Position numbers and translations under genes: made by a program
NCBI RefSeq assembly: GCF_000204055.1
Contig: NW_006768771.1
Span: forward strand, 1,416,267 to 1,480,266
Origin: Melampsora larici-populina 98AG31
Lineage: Eukaryota; Basidiomycota; Pucciniomycetes; Pucciniales; Melampsoraceae
Direction of reading: 5' to 3'
DNA length: 64,000 bases
Notes under the pieces: generated by a model
What the model was told of the DNA's origin: nothing
Seen by the model: the letters and a program-made list of their open reading frames with translations, nothing else
Databases searched by the model: none
Part shown: positions 11,541 through 24,294 of the stretch, piece after piece
Numbering within the stretch: the stretch's first letter is position 1
Layout of the letters: the number at the start of each line of letters is the position of its first letter

Positions 11541-13314
11541 TAAGGGTACGAGTCAGAGTTCGTCTCAATCAATCTTATCTGTTCCGACGACTGATTCCTG
11601 TTTTTGTTCCTTCTCTAGACTTTCCAACTATCTTGCATCACTGGTATATTGAGATCGTTGCTCACACATGAAAGCCTCGATGAGTTATCTTATCGGCAAC
11701 ACCAAGATCTCTTCAGATACGCACACAACCATCACATACTGCACAAAATTCCGCCAAAATCATCTTATCAAGCATTAATCTTATGGACTTTGATAGAATC
11801 CTATAACTATCAACTTGTTCATCTTCTCAAGACTAGTGGTCTTACCCATGAAAACAGGATTTCATGTTTCTACTTACTATTTCTCGCAAATCAGCAAACG
11901 TAATCAATTATTTTTAGGACATAATGTCGAAGAAGTCAGTGAGGTACTATTTTGTAAATATATCAGTTCATCTGCATTGCTTTTTATCCCTATATGTTCC
12001 TACATGTGACCTCGATCGATTCACTGATAATTGTAATGGCTATATGCGTCATCGGGCTGTTTTTGTATCTGTATCACGCACTGGATGCAATTCTGTTGCA
12101 CTGTATACTCACTGACACGATCGTGGATGATGAGATCTAATTTCGAACCGTTTGGGCAGCTTCCACTGATAATCTTGACCGTGATGTATGGCTTCTAAGC
12201 AACCTTGGTTTGTTTGATCCTCTCACCTTGCCATTAGCTGTAGGCCCAGGCAAAGCTGCCGCAAACCCCCAAAAGTCACTTTATGTGGTAAGAATCAAGA
12301 TATCTGTGCAGGGATCTCACTGGGCTATTAGTACAATACTTTGCCTCTGCCTACTTTTAACCAACTCAGAAACTGCAATGATCATGTCTAAAATGCTTTG
12401 TGGGTGTGTATGGGAGACGACACAGCGTATCTGAAGCCTCACAAGCTCATCAGTTCATCTTTCCCCCTATTTTTGATTAAATGTAAAAAGGATATAACTA
12501 TGTATATAAATTAGGTTTTATTGTTTCTTACAAAGGGCATTCATACAAGAAACAATAATCTCCAAGTCTTCTTTTGTAACTTCAAAAATCAAGTATTCCT
12601 TTGGTGAAGTTTTCTGAAAGTTTCATACCTAACTACGTCCCACCGCCATCAACTAAATCAGGATGAAGTCCAGAATTCACATCACTATTTGCACTATACC
12701 CATTGTCCCCATCATCTTTTCCTTTATTATTCTCATTACAAAGCTTATGATTTCCAAGACTAACAATTGTATTAGGAAGCTTAAGTTAAGCAATAAGCAT
12801 ATGATGATGATTCAAACTAGCAGATAAACTTTTCAAAAGTTCATGTGGCCGAGTTGATGGCTCTAATCTCTCAACCCCCTCCATCATAGCTGAGGAATGA
12901 ATTAGATGTAATTACAGTGAAGCAACGTTCGCCTTTGTGTAGATAAATTTTTTCTCGAGAACGCAAACAGATCTGCAAGGTATGAGAAGTACAACAGCCT
13001 GATAACGGGGATCAAAGAGGATCAAATTCTAAGCAAAATATAGCCGGAAAGGGTAAATCAGACCAGAGAACCTAAAATTAAAATATATGAGGAAGATGAA
13101 AACGCGTTGAACAATAATGTTTAAACTTAGGCGGTACCACAGTGGTACGATCACCTGCCGAGACCGGATGCGGCTCAGGAGTGTGAATTCGGAGCATGAA
13201 GGCTGCGGACCAGTACCGGACCGGACACTCATTACGTATCCGTTGCATCATCATCCCTTTTACTCAGCCACATTCCAATTCCAACCACTCATCCAACTCA
13301 ACAATATCAAAAAG
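11541..13314. other. Intergenic, no gene seen
   Basis: Downstream region of the secreted-protein gene, then AT-rich spacer. The frame of the Lin1-like gene extends open back to 13117 but this upstream stretch reads like leader sequence. Confidence 0.4.
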
Positions 13315-14982
13315 ATGTCAAACAAAAGAAACCTTGAAGCTTCTACTTTCGATTCACCTCCAGTTCAGAAAACTACTCAGTCGAAAAACAAAAAAGTCAA
13401 ATTTGTAGCTGATGCTGGACCTAGTCGAACTTTCAGCGATGATGGAGGAGATGACGATCTTCAATATGATGAATTAAATCCAGTTGGAAAAGTGGGTAAA
13501 AGGAGAGTCAAAAATGAAGGTTACGATTCAGATTCATCTACAGAAAATGCTGAAGTTCGAGAAAAGAAGTCCAAAACCGAAGATGAAGATATGTTCGACG
13601 ACGATGAAGGAGCTTCCGAATCAGCGTCAAAGAAATCGAATAAGAGATTTGAAAAAGTGGATGTAGGAATGAGATTGAAGCATGGGGCTGAGGCAAAAGA
13701 GTATCTTGATCTCGGTGACATTGAAGGACAGGAGTTCGGGAGGGAGGAGGATGGTGATGATGACGAAACTGGAGAGAACAAGGCAAAAAAATCAAAAGCA
13801 AAAGAGGAGAATAATGGGGATGATGAAGATGAATTTTCTGATGGTTATTCGGATGAAGAAGAAGATTTCGTACCGGGTGATGAGTTTGCTAATGCAGATG
13901 ACGCGCCAAGAGCTCGAAGAAAATCAAAAAAAGGAATGGGCTTTATGCTAAGCAAGTTTAATATGGCGGAGGAGCTTACTGAAGGCAGAATGGCTGCAGA
14001 CGGAAGCTACGTGGCTTCGGTAAAGGATCCAGAAGCCGCCCATGACAATTGGTTGGAAGGTGTTGATAGCAAAAAGACTATGAAAATGGCACGAGAAGCA
14101 AAAAGGAAACAAGAGGGTACGTCAGAAATCATATTCCCCATCACTTTTACCATTAAAACATGGGTTCTTCCAAGTGCTAATTCATCTTCGACCGCTTCCA
14201 CAGAAGAAATTCAAAAATTATCGGCCTTACGGGATCAGCAAGCTCTGCAGCGCACGAGAAAAGACTGTTATGTATCGCTCCTGTCGTTTCTTTCGGCTCA
14301 GAATGGTCGAACAGTGTCTCAAACACTTTATCAACTAGGATCTGAGAAGCGCGCCCACCAGCAGACGCGAAAGAAGAAAGTCACCAAACGCACTGTGATT
14401 GATGAGCTTGTGCCCGCTTCAATCACCGATGAAATGGATATCGATAAAGGGAAAGGCAAAGAACGAAGTACTCAATCTGATAAATCCGAAGAACAAATTG
14501 CGATCGATCAAAAAATTGCTGAGATCACCGACCTTGCATCTACTCTCATGGGCACTCACGGTGAACTCGACGTTTATGACATGTCTCATGGAACAATCAC
14601 CGGTCTTCTGAAGAGCGAAGGGCTCGTACCTCGAGATTGGATCCCTCCATGTGATTCCACTGCTCCACTGAACAATGAAAGATCGATCTCATCGAACCAC
14701 AATTCGAACTCGGACCGAAAACCATTGATCGCGCGACCTACGACTGCTCTTCAACCAAACAACCCTTCTCCTTCCCTCTTTTACAAGTTCAAACCTGATC
14801 CTAACAATCCATCCAGCCTCGCTATGCCCCCTCAAATCTACGGACCATTTGATCGGCTCACCATGGAAAGCTGGGCAACTCAAGGTTTCTTTGGTCCCAA
14901 TGCAGATCGAATCGACATCAAAGTTGACACTTCACCATCTGGATCGAGCCAATGGTGTACTTGGTCTCAAACTTTTCAATGA
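13315..14982 (+). CDS. LIN1: Lin1/CD2BP2-like GYF-domain protein (U5 snRNP-associated)
   Basis: The whole interval is open (555 codons), but an intron at 14117-14203 (GTACGT donor, CTAAT branch point, CACAG acceptor, 87 nt) fits better and joins '...REAKRKQE' to 'EEIQKLSALRDQQ', giving 526 residues. I chose ATG 13315 because upstream in-frame codons from 13117 look like 5' UTR. The N-terminal half is highly charged with D/E runs and the conserved 'VGMRLKHGAEAKEYLDLGDIEGQEF'-type region and 'FNMAEELTEGRMAADGSYV'. The C-terminus has a GYF domain: 'FYKF...QIYGPFDRLTMESWATQGFF'. In yeast and humans this family binds proline-rich splicing factors in the U5/tri-snRNP. Nuclear. Full length for the family, no defect seen. 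Confidence 0.88.
   Translation: MSNKRNLEASTFDSPPVQKTTQSKNKKVKFVADAGPSRTFSDDGGDDDLQYDELNPVGKVGKRRVKNEGYDSDSSTENAEVREKKSKTEDEDMFDDDEGASESASKKSNKRFEKVDVGMRLKHGAEAKEYLDLGDIEGQEFGREEDGDDDETGENKAKKSKAKEENNGDDEDEFSDGYSDEEEDFVPGDEFANADDAPRARRKSKKGMGFMLSKFNMAEELTEGRMAADGSYVASVKDPEAAHDNWLEGVDSKKTMKMAREAKRKQEGTSEIIFPITFTIKTWVLPSANSSSTASTEEIQKLSALRDQQALQRTRKDCYVSLLSFLSAQNGRTVSQTLYQLGSEKRAHQQTRKKKVTKRTVIDELVPASITDEMDIDKGKGKERSTQSDKSEEQIAIDQKIAEITDLASTLMGTHGELDVYDMSHGTITGLLKSEGLVPRDWIPPCDSTAPLNNERSISSNHNSNSDRKPLIARPTTALQPNNPSPSLFYKFKPDPNNPSSLAMPPQIYGPFDRLTMESWATQGFFGPNADRIDIKVDTSPSGSSQWCTWSQTFQ
14117..14203 (+). other. Likely intron inside the Lin1-like gene
   Basis: An 87-nt stretch that is itself open and in frame. 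Donor GTACGT, branch CTAAT at 14177-14181, acceptor CAG at 14201-14203. Retention would insert 29 hydrophobic/Ser-rich residues, so alternative splicing would be invisible to a simple frame search. Confidence 0.75.
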
Positions 14983-15894
14983 ATTGATTTTGAACCATCA
15001 TGAAATAAAATTATTCCCTGCAGTGATCCTCGATAATCACTATCAAAACTGACTTAAAATCATCACACCTTGTTGTAATAGGTCTCTAACTTGAACCCCA
15101 ATTTGCTAATCATATATATCATAATTTCTCTGACCCTCTGCCCAACCAGCCTTCTAGAGAAGTGCTCTTTTGAGTTTGCATGCTCGACCAAGAAGCCAGT
15201 CAGCTATGTGACTCACAACAATCGGCTCAGCTTGTGTTGTGTTTTCTCTGTGCGCGTGCTAGCGTTTTGTGCAATAGTCAACTGTTTGAGCAATAAGATA
15301 CTATAAGATCTCTTGAGGCCTGCGATATCACTTGATATCTATGCGGTGATCAGTACTTCCAATGGATGTGGGTACACCCGATCTCATTCGAGATCCCTAT
15401 GCGCTGAACGGTGCCAGAAACAGCCGGTTTCCAATTCAGACGGCGATTACCTTGATCGTGATGACTCAGGGTACAGGCAGATTCAAATAAAAAAACCCAC
15501 TTTGAACTTATCAAACTGATACTACTTTAGTAATTGGATTGCAACTCCTGAATAGCTTTCGTCATAGCAGACGATCAGGATATGACAAGATACGCACGCC
15601 TACCCATGAAACAAATTGAATACATGTCACAATTTGAATCTCAGCATTCTCCAAAAGATACCAAGACTTGAACGTCATAATATTGTTACGCTGGATAGAT
15701 GTTTAGGCAGTGGATTCGGACTTGTAAAAAAGGCACACTTTGGGGTGAAAAAAATTCATTTCTCATACAGATAGGTATTTTAATTTGAAGTTTGTAACAC
15801 AACAATCATTTCTTTTTTTGCTGCTTGATGATTTGGTTTTTACAGAGAAAGAGCTTTCATAAAAGATATAGCTACAAAATCCTATATCCTTCAA
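14983..15894. other. Convergent 3' intergenic region
   Basis: Lies between the 3' ends of the Lin1-like (+) and Trf4-like (-) genes. No gene or repeat recognised. Confidence 0.5.
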
Positions 15895-18800
15895 TCAATC
15901 TTCTGGCTGTGGTACTGCTTTTGAAAGCCAAACTTTTTGCCTTGCTTCGTAAGAAAGTCGACTTGCCGAGGGTGGCGTACCTGTAGGTGTACCAGGGGTG
16001 AAATCTAACTCTATCGATCGATGATCAGCGATTTGAATATTGTTAACGGGTCGAGTAGCACTTGTGTGATCTTTCTCAGACGGTGGGGTTCCAGAAGGTG
16101 TTGCAGGAATGGCTGGCGGTGAAAGCTGGCTGCAACCGACGTCTTCCGGATATTGTCCATTAGGATGTGAAGATCGATTTGAATGAGTCGCACCTCGAAG
16201 ATATCCTACTAGCATTTCATCCTCTGTTAAACTATCATCGGATGCATCATCCGCATAATAAGGCTCTGTACTTTTTTGAGCTTGCTTCTCCGTCATAGGG
16301 TACGAACAAGAAGCGATAAGATTTGTCTCTCGAATTTGACTCCCTTCAGATTCATCGTCATCGTCGTACTTAGTCCGTCTAGTTTTCGAAGGCTTGGTGA
16401 TGTTGTATCGAGAGTCCTGATCTTCATCATGATCTGCTTTATTATTTTTATGTGATTTAGGCAAGACTAAGTTGGTGACTAGTGAGGGTGATAAGTTGAG
16501 TTCCAGATCCGTAGTACCTGGAGGTCTCCGAGACGCGGACCTATCTGAGTCATCTATGTAAATAACTGTAGGCTGAGTATCAACAACCCATTGCGAGTCG
16601 GATTCCTCAATCTTTCGTCGCTTTGATTGTTTACCATCCTCGCGTTCGTTGGAATCTTCTAGCTCGATGTAATCCACGTCGACAGACTGCTTCTTCTTCG
16701 CCGAACGATCCTTTGCATAGTGAGTAGTGTGGTGTTGGCTTTGGGTATCCGACAGCTGACCTTCCTCCATCTCGCTGTCTTCTCTTACAGCCTTAGGTTG
16801 ATTTAATTCCTCAGTGACATCAGCTTTTTCTTTCTGTTTTCCTTTCTTTCTCTCTTTTCTCATTTTACGTTTTTCGGTTTTTGAGATACCTGGATTGTTT
16901 GTAGGAGAGAGTTCATTGGGTGAAGGTGGAGGAGATCTACCTAGAAGTCTTTGAATCGTTCCACTGTAATATAGTTTATAATTCTTCTTGCGATTCTGAA
17001 CAAGTTCTTTTGTTACTCCCATTATTTCTCCTAATAAGCTTTGTTCCATAGGGTCTTGTATGTCGTCTGCTTCTTCTTCGTTTGCTTGATTGGGCTTGGG
17101 TACTGCCAGGAGAGGTCGAGAGGTTTGAAGCCGTCGAGATGAGACAGCATCGGCTCTTGACATTTGTAAGGAATGTCGGTGGTATAAGGTTGCGCAGAGT
17201 AGGTCAAAAGCTCCGGAAAAAACACTTCGGACGCCGAGAATGTTATGAGAACCGCCAGATATGTCATTTGCTGAAGTAAGCACAGGGAGAAAGAACAATG
17301 CAATGAGTTATGATACACGAGTCATAATTTGCACTATCTTGTAAGAAGAGAGCGGAAACGGGTTGTAGATTAGGAACCCATACATACTTGAATCAGCGGG
17401 ATCCTCAATACTCAGTAAGAATGGCTGACGTTCTCGTTGCCAGCCGCGTTTGATCTTACTAAAGTATGATCCACCTTGTCTAACACTGATACCCGTCTCA
17501 CTATGAAATTCAAAACATTCATATCAGACAATCATTCAAGTGAAGCATACATGCTAGAGACTCACTCAAAGTTGTAGTGTTTTCCATAAAGCTCGAAAAA
17601 CTCGAGAAGTAGGACGCCCAGATTTTTGTTTGGGTCGATGTCGCCACGCTGGATTTTAGGGTGGAGCTAAGTTGTAGGTTATCGATATTTGATCATCAGA
17701 ATCACAGAAACAGCTACTATAGATTATCCAGACTAAAGACTCACTTGAAGAAATGAAATGACTAGACAGATGATACTATATGAACCTAGCCCCCCACTGT
17801 AAACCTCGTTCATCCCTCTTTGCTTCAAGACGGACTTGATGACTAGAATCATACACTTTGCAGCGCCCAACTCTTCAACTACCTTACTAATGGCTTCTTC
17901 CTCTTCGTCCATCTCCAGGTTCGTTTCTTCGTTGCGTCTTTTACTTTGATTTCGAGAATGTTGATGATGTCGCTGTTCAGCTCGTAGGTCTTTACTCAAA
18001 TATTTCACATCATCGAGTAACTCGTTCACTTTTTCCAAAGCTACCAGTCCATTTGATTGATTGATACTAATATCAACTTGAAAGTTTCCGAAAATCGTTT
18101 TGAATTTGATGATTGGAACTTTGGCTTTGGCGATCACAACAACGTCTTGACCGATATTTTGTTCTCGAAGTAAAGGTGCTAATCTGTAGAGAATTTTGCT
18201 TTTAGCATCCTTCATCATCCGGGTTGATAATATCACTAAATCGATATCGCTGAAATAAAGAAGATGATACACCGCCAACGCGAGAGTCGATCAGCTACAC
18301 TTGCCAAGCGTGATCCAGCCAACCCAATGCCGAAAAAGACGAGTCACTTACCCTCCGGGGAGGTACAACTTGGTTCCAAACGAACCGAACGGTACTACAT
18401 CCGCATCAGGCCATTGCATCGTCACAGCCTTTCGGATCATCTCAATAATCATCAACCTTAATTCGTCTTCTTCACGAGTAGGTCTGATATACGCGACAAA
18501 TGAACCGATCTCTGCTGTGAGCCTGTTTGAAAAGTTACATCAGAATGGTCATACCATTATCAAGAATCAATAATCCAATTGGTAGCATACGGTACAAAGA
18601 AGATGGTTAACGACCGACATCTGTTGTACGTTGCGATTCTTCCATTGTAAGGTATCAAACCATGGGGTGATCGCCATTCCTTTTTTCTTTCTAACCTCAT
18701 TAGCCTCAGCATCAGTCACACCTAAACGTGAGGCCCCATACGATCGTTTTTTTCCTTGAAACTTGTTTCCCTTGTTCGGTATTTGGCTGTCATTGGCTTG

Positions 18801-19443
18801 GTTGGCATCATCCACATCGTGCTCGTGATCAGATTGGTCAAAGCTTATAAAATCAACCTATCAAGGCGGGAGAAAGGTGCGTTAGCTCAATTTGATCTTC
18901 TGGACTGCGCTTCGCTCGAGGTACAGCAAAACTGGCGCGGTAAAGGGTCAGATGTGTTGCAAGGTAATTGAAGATGATCCTTACGTTTCCTGTGAATTGT
19001 TGAGAGCCATTCATCTTGTTCTGAGCTTTGTCGGGAAGCGATGAAGCTACAGTCTGTACTTCGCCCTTGCCGGGTACTTGACCTTTCTCAGACGCTTTTT
19101 TCGGTTTGGTCCTAGGTTTTCGCTTCTTGGCGGGTGGGTTGGCAGCGGGTTGAGTCGAAATAGGCTCTTGAGGAGGATTTTTGTTTTTTCGCTTCTTCTT
19201 CACAACGTTCAAGGTGGCTTTGATAGATTTCCAGTTAGAGCCTTTCGGGTTGGAAACTTTCGAAGGTAGAACTTTGGTTTGTTCAGAGGCTGTACCTGAG
19301 TTGTTGAGGGGTAGATTACTTTTGCTCGTAATGCAGGTATCAGGTCGTTCCGCTAAGCTCTGCTGCGGTTGCTGTTGAGTGGGTCTAGTCGCACGACGAG
19401 GGTTCCTTCGCACACGGGGTGAGGTGGATTTAATTGGTGACAT
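15895..19443 (-). CDS. TRF4: Trf4/PAPD5-type non-canonical poly(A) polymerase
   Basis: Seven exons on the minus strand: 19443-18985, 18857-18619, 18522-18352, 18249-17745, 17666-17566, 17500-17388, 17270-15895. All junctions keep phase, giving 987 residues. Residues 1-150 are basic and disordered. The nucleotidyltransferase core follows: 'PWFDTLQWKNRNVQQM', 'FGSFGTKLYLPGGDIDLV' with catalytic D291 and D293, and 'FQVDISIN' with the third Asp at about 349. The PAP-associated part has 'GMNEVYSGGLGSYSIICLVISFLQ', 'NKNLGVLLLEFFELYGKHYNFE', 'SYFSKIKRGW' and 'LSIEDPADSTNDISGGSHNI'. The C-terminal ~350 residues are low complexity. Family role: oligoadenylation of nuclear RNAs for exosome decay in the TRAMP complex. 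The internal acidic insert (about residues 390-420) looks lineage-specific. No defects. Confidence 0.93.
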
Positions 19444-21637
19444 TAAACACTTTAGCTGAGGAAAATGTAAGTTTCCTAGGGAGCACCAGAGGATCCGGGT
19501 TTCCGTCCTGGGAATCTGGGACTGGGGTAGATCAGACTTTCGTATGGGCGCTGATAATTATGAGAATCACTCTGATAATTCCGATTACATGTGTGATTAC
19601 AGTACTACTGCGATGCTTATATGCGATTGCATTTGGAACCACAAGTCAAGTGTCACCACCGGCACGTGATCGCCTGCGGCTAACGTGACCTCCAACTTAC
19701 ATACCCACATTTATGGGTCTAAGCCGGCATCCTCTGCGCTCCTCCCTAGCGCGGTCACGTCGCGTGTACGCCATCTCCACCATCCTGCACCCATCACATA
19801 GTCTCAGCAGCATCCCACCCCTCAGTTGCACCATACAATCCTAGACTACGGATCAAAAGATTCGTAATTGTTACATGCTTTCAACATCTGTTTCAACAAT
19901 GTTTTCCTGATGATCTGAAAACATCCCCAGTAAAAACGTGACATAAACATATGTGGTTACGTTGCGAACATGTTTTGTTTGCCTTTGCCCAACACTTGTT
20001 GTACATAATCGTTATGTAATCAGCATGAATGCTGAACGTATCAAGTATGAAAGTCAGACATACTTGCAACATATTGCTGACAAGTTCTTCTTGGTTACAT
20101 TCATGAAATGTAATACGCACATTGTCCGAACATAGGTCACATGTTTTTGGAACATGAATCTAACTGGCCAGATCTTGATTGATTTGAATTTTGAATCGGT
20201 TTTGATTGCAATTTTATTGTATCGGAAACTCGATTTTCATATCTGTTCTTTTGATCTCCTCTGTTGGCATCATTTGGGTTCATTTGGGCCACAATACATT
20301 GCAAACTGAGGCAATATATAGTAACATGAGACGCTGGATACACTCCGGATGTACCATACAAATAAGAAAAACAACAATTTTTGTAATGTAAAGAAGTAAT
20401 TGGAGGACACAGTGTTGGAGGAAACCATAAAAGAAAACTCAAACAAAATAGAACAACAGAAATTAAAACAATGAGTTGATCCCCATTCAGTCAATATCTG
20501 TCAAGTCGGTGTTTTTGTCAGGAAGAAATATATTGTTGTGTGCTGTCATGTTGGCTGAAAGTGTGCGAGTACCATCAAAATACTTGCGATCAGTTTCCAT
20601 CACCAGCTCTTGTACCTAAACAAAGTTTCCATCAGCAATAGCTCAGCGGATGGGTCGGATGTCAACTTGCAAACTGCATACTTGGCTTGTGATGGTGGTA
20701 CTCGCTTTGCGGTTCAACGTAAGCGATCATCGACCCACGCCCACATCGATGTTGGTCCGGGTGGGCTGCTGGGGCTTTCCTTCGGGCCAGCTTGAACTTG
20801 ATAGCAATCAATCGCTACAAAAGAAAGCTTTAGTCACTGTGGCTTATCGCCTTGAGGAGGTCGAGTTCATGAATATGAGCTTACCAAAAGAGCATATCCG
20901 TATGTGAGGTCGTCAGATGTGACTTTCTATACCTCGTCATCGGATCAAAAATCTTCGCGGCGGCGAAATCGGGTTAACTGAAGTCACTCATCCATCAAAA
21001 AAAGTGTTGAGACAGCCTCGTGGATGAAAGGAAAGTATGGGTTGTAGGAGGTGGATAGGTGAGGTTAGCACCGGGCTAGCCAGCCCCGTACGCAGCACCC
21101 TTGAGCTCGGGTCACTACACTAGAAGGATATAGCCAATACTGATATGTTTGTATGCAGGCACAGTATTGTCATGTAATATCACCTGATAATTATCATGTG
21201 ATAATTATCAGAACATATACGAAAGTCCGATGCTCCCTGGGACTGGGAAAATTGTGGGAATCTGGGAATAATGTATTCCCATCATAAGCATACATATAAG
21301 CATGCTACAGTCTGCGTTACAAAAGTCCAAAACTTGAATTAGTTCTCTGTCCGCCCATGTCACCCGCCTATCACACCCACAACTCAGCGTCCACTTTTGG
21401 GCCAACTGATCCCCTCATCCTCTTATTATATTATCGAACTCATTGATTTCAACCGTATATCGTCTTTGCCATTACCGAGTTTCATCACACCCAAAAGGGA
21501 AGCTGTGACACTAAAAAATTTTCATCATCACCCACAACACAACATGATCTCAACGTACCCAAAATTCCGTCACTTACTGGAATCCCTTTCCAAACTGTCA
21601 ATTCCAAGCAAACAATCGATCACGATCCACCTCAATC
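19444..21637. other. Intergenic, promoter side of Trf4-like gene
   Basis: No gene accepted. Contains the palindromic pair at 21185-21210 listed separately. Confidence 0.4.
21185..21210. repeat. Two copies of a 12-bp perfect palindrome
   Basis: TGATAATTATCA at 21185-21196, spacer TG, then TGATAATTATCA at 21199-21210. Each copy is its own reverse complement, so the 26 bp can form one long or two short hairpins, or bind a dimeric regulator. It lies about 430 bp upstream of the gene at 21638. Confidence 0.7.
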
Positions 21638-23840
21638 ATGGTCGTAGCCACGCTCGTGCACGAACACTACCAATTCATCACCGAAGGATACCTACCGGAG
21701 CCTGGGCTGAAGAAACTCGTTGGCATTCTGTGCCCCAAATGCCAAACACCCCTCCGTTACCAAGCTGCACTCGAAGATGCTTGGCGGATCTATGTCAGTT
21801 ATTTTATGTCCTTTCAAAAGGACACAACCATCCTGATTAACAAATGACATTATGTTTTATCTTAGTGCCCACGACGTCCCAAGAATCGACATAACTGGCG
21901 TACTTGGCGTTGTGACCAACTCAACCACGAGCGCGCCTTGATCAACGCTGGCGCTTCTAGACCGATCATTTCGACTGCTGATGACTGGGGACCCCGTATA
22001 TCACCTTCCGGGGTGCTGCTTCCTCCCAAACCCGCTAATGCTGACGACGGAGCATTAGCACCACCTCGAGGAGCACCGGCTGGTGCTCCTCATCCCTTCT
22101 TAGGTCGAATTGAACAGCAATTCACCCCGATCGAATCAAACCAAGTAGACTCACAAGTTGGTCCTCAACGTGCCAAAGTAGTTTACCCATGCCAGCGCGC
22201 TTCACGCGGTCCAGTTGCACGTGGCCACCGGAGCAATGGAAACAAAGGCTGTCCTCATCAGTACTGCCAGGCGGTAAGTTTTGGGAAATATGATGTAATA
22301 CAACAACTGACCTGTGGTTGCTTCTGCAGTGTTGTCTTCAGTACGGTTTAGGGGGGTGTTCCAAGCACACCCGTCGAACAGAGGCCCAGCCAAATGCCGG
22401 CGCGATTGTCAACCCTGTTTTGCCCTCCAACGCAACTGCAGCTCATCTCCCTACTCCGGGGTCTTCAGCTCCACAAGCTGCGCCTGCACGAAGGCCAGCT
22501 CCTCGTGTCCATCAGTGGGCGCAAGCAGCTAACACGCTTGGACACCGCCTAGATTTCCAAGCGATATCAGCCATCCAAATCAACCGCCGTGAGCGATACA
22601 AAGCTCAGGAACGGGCCATAGCCAACAAATTTGACGAACGTAAAGTGGTAACTATTTACCTGTGGCTTGATGTGTGTAGATTTTTCTTTGCATCAGAAAT
22701 CATCATCCTCACGCGCTCACTGACCACAACACACAAGGAATCTAGGCAGTTGAACCAAAAGTTATATCAGCTCATATGGACCAATGGCCTAAAGCCAGGC
22801 TGGACGAATCTCTGCTGCTGATGCAAGCCTGTACCAAGCATTTTGGACCTACATGGAACCGGGCTCTTCTTTTTTGGGATGACAAGATCGACACTTGGGT
22901 AAGATATCAATCTGATGTTTCAAGGATAAGTGAAGCTTATCATATATCTATGACAGCATGAAACGATGGTCACGCTCCCTCACAGATACTCAGTAAACAA
23001 GCAGGAGATTGTGGTTAGGTCGCCACAAGTAGATCCCCGGACCCCTGGCTTGCCCTTGTCGAAGTCCAAGGCGCTTCAACCAAAACTCCAAGATCCTCGT
23101 GCAGACCCACCCGTGGCCAGTTCCAGTGTTTCAGTCGACGCCAGTCCTTTCGATTCTGACCCTGATGTGATTGTGGTTAACGGGCCCAAAAACACCACCC
23201 ACGCCCTTCACAGTCAACAAACCAAGCAGCTAGACGAACTCAACGCAAAGCAGAAAGGCTTGACCGATGCCACTGATGATGAGAATGATGAATTTTTGGT
23301 GCAGAACCCCCCGACTCCCAACGCCCAACCCCAACGTCGCGAGGATTCTGATGATGAGCTACCCGATTTGGACCTCTTCATCAAAACCTCTGCAGCCAAG
23401 GCCCAAGCAATTAATACCAGTTCTGATCCGAAAGTCAGTTCCAATCCCAAATTTAGTCCAGTAGGTGATTTCACAACAAGGTAAAACTTAACCACTGTAC
23501 TGACGTTTTTGGTTTAACTACCTTTTAACAGCCAGGGAAATTGCCAACTCCATCACCCGTCTTGACAGCTACAACCAACGGCAACAATTCAACCCAAGTT
23601 CAGACAAATACAAACGAAGTCGAGTCAAGTACCAATACCCATATCAAGAAGAGAGGGTGGCCGTCTTCTTTTGTACTGGTTTCAGACCTTCTCGCGTGGT
23701 ACAAGAATTGTGAAACTTGCTCTCCGCAGCAGGCATGGATGAAAGCCTTTGGTTCTGAATGGCGCCTGGGGACTTCCACTATGTACAGGTATATACAATG
23801 GATTGATGAAGTAGATTACGAGATCTTTTTGAATGAATAG
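21638..23840 (+). CDS. Unrecognised protein with two cysteine clusters
   Basis: Six exons: 21638-21793, 21866-22273, 22330-22647, 22746-22898, 22957-23460, 23532-23840. The introns are 56-98 nt, all phase 0, with GT-AG ends. Product about 615 residues. The N-terminus has C32-x2-C35 ('CPKCQTPLRYQ') and further Cys after 'YCPRRPKNRHNW', resembling a zinc ribbon. Around residues 181-201 a second cluster reads 'CPHQYCQACCLQYGLGGCSKH', split exactly by intron 2. Later come 'KARLDESLLLMQAC' and a D/E-rich stretch, and the last exon reads like a basic DNA-contact region ('KKRGWPSSFVLVSDLLAWYKNC'). I do not recognise the family; the cysteine cluster style is like KDZ-associated rust proteins. The 3' end is uncertain: a further intron from 23788 into 23839-24045 is possible. 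Confidence 0.6.
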
Positions 23841-24294
23841 ATCAAGTTTCCGCGTGCTAATGTGGGTGAAGCACGGATTCGCTTCAAGGAGGAGTTCAAA
23901 AGGGTCGCCCACATCTGAAAATCTGATTATATCCAGGGACGAATTCAGGGGCGATTGCGAATGTGGCAACGGTCGCATTTGTCATGCGTTTTATTTAGAC
24001 TTCATTTTATTTCTCTCTCTCGTTGTGATTATTGATTTTTGTTAGAGGCTCACCCTCGATTAATCCATCCTGCGTACGCAATACAAACCGTGATATTATC
24101 TTCTGTGGTGAACATCGGACCCTGGGCTTTGTGACTATAAGAATCTTAGGCTTGGACCCTGAGAACCCATCACCTACCTCCCTTCGTTTTGTTTAGGGAA
24201 CCAAATCGCAGACAACAGCAAACATGTTATTGCATTGTGTGGAATATATAAACCAACAACCAATTGGTATTTGGTTGTTTGCCCATCCATCATC

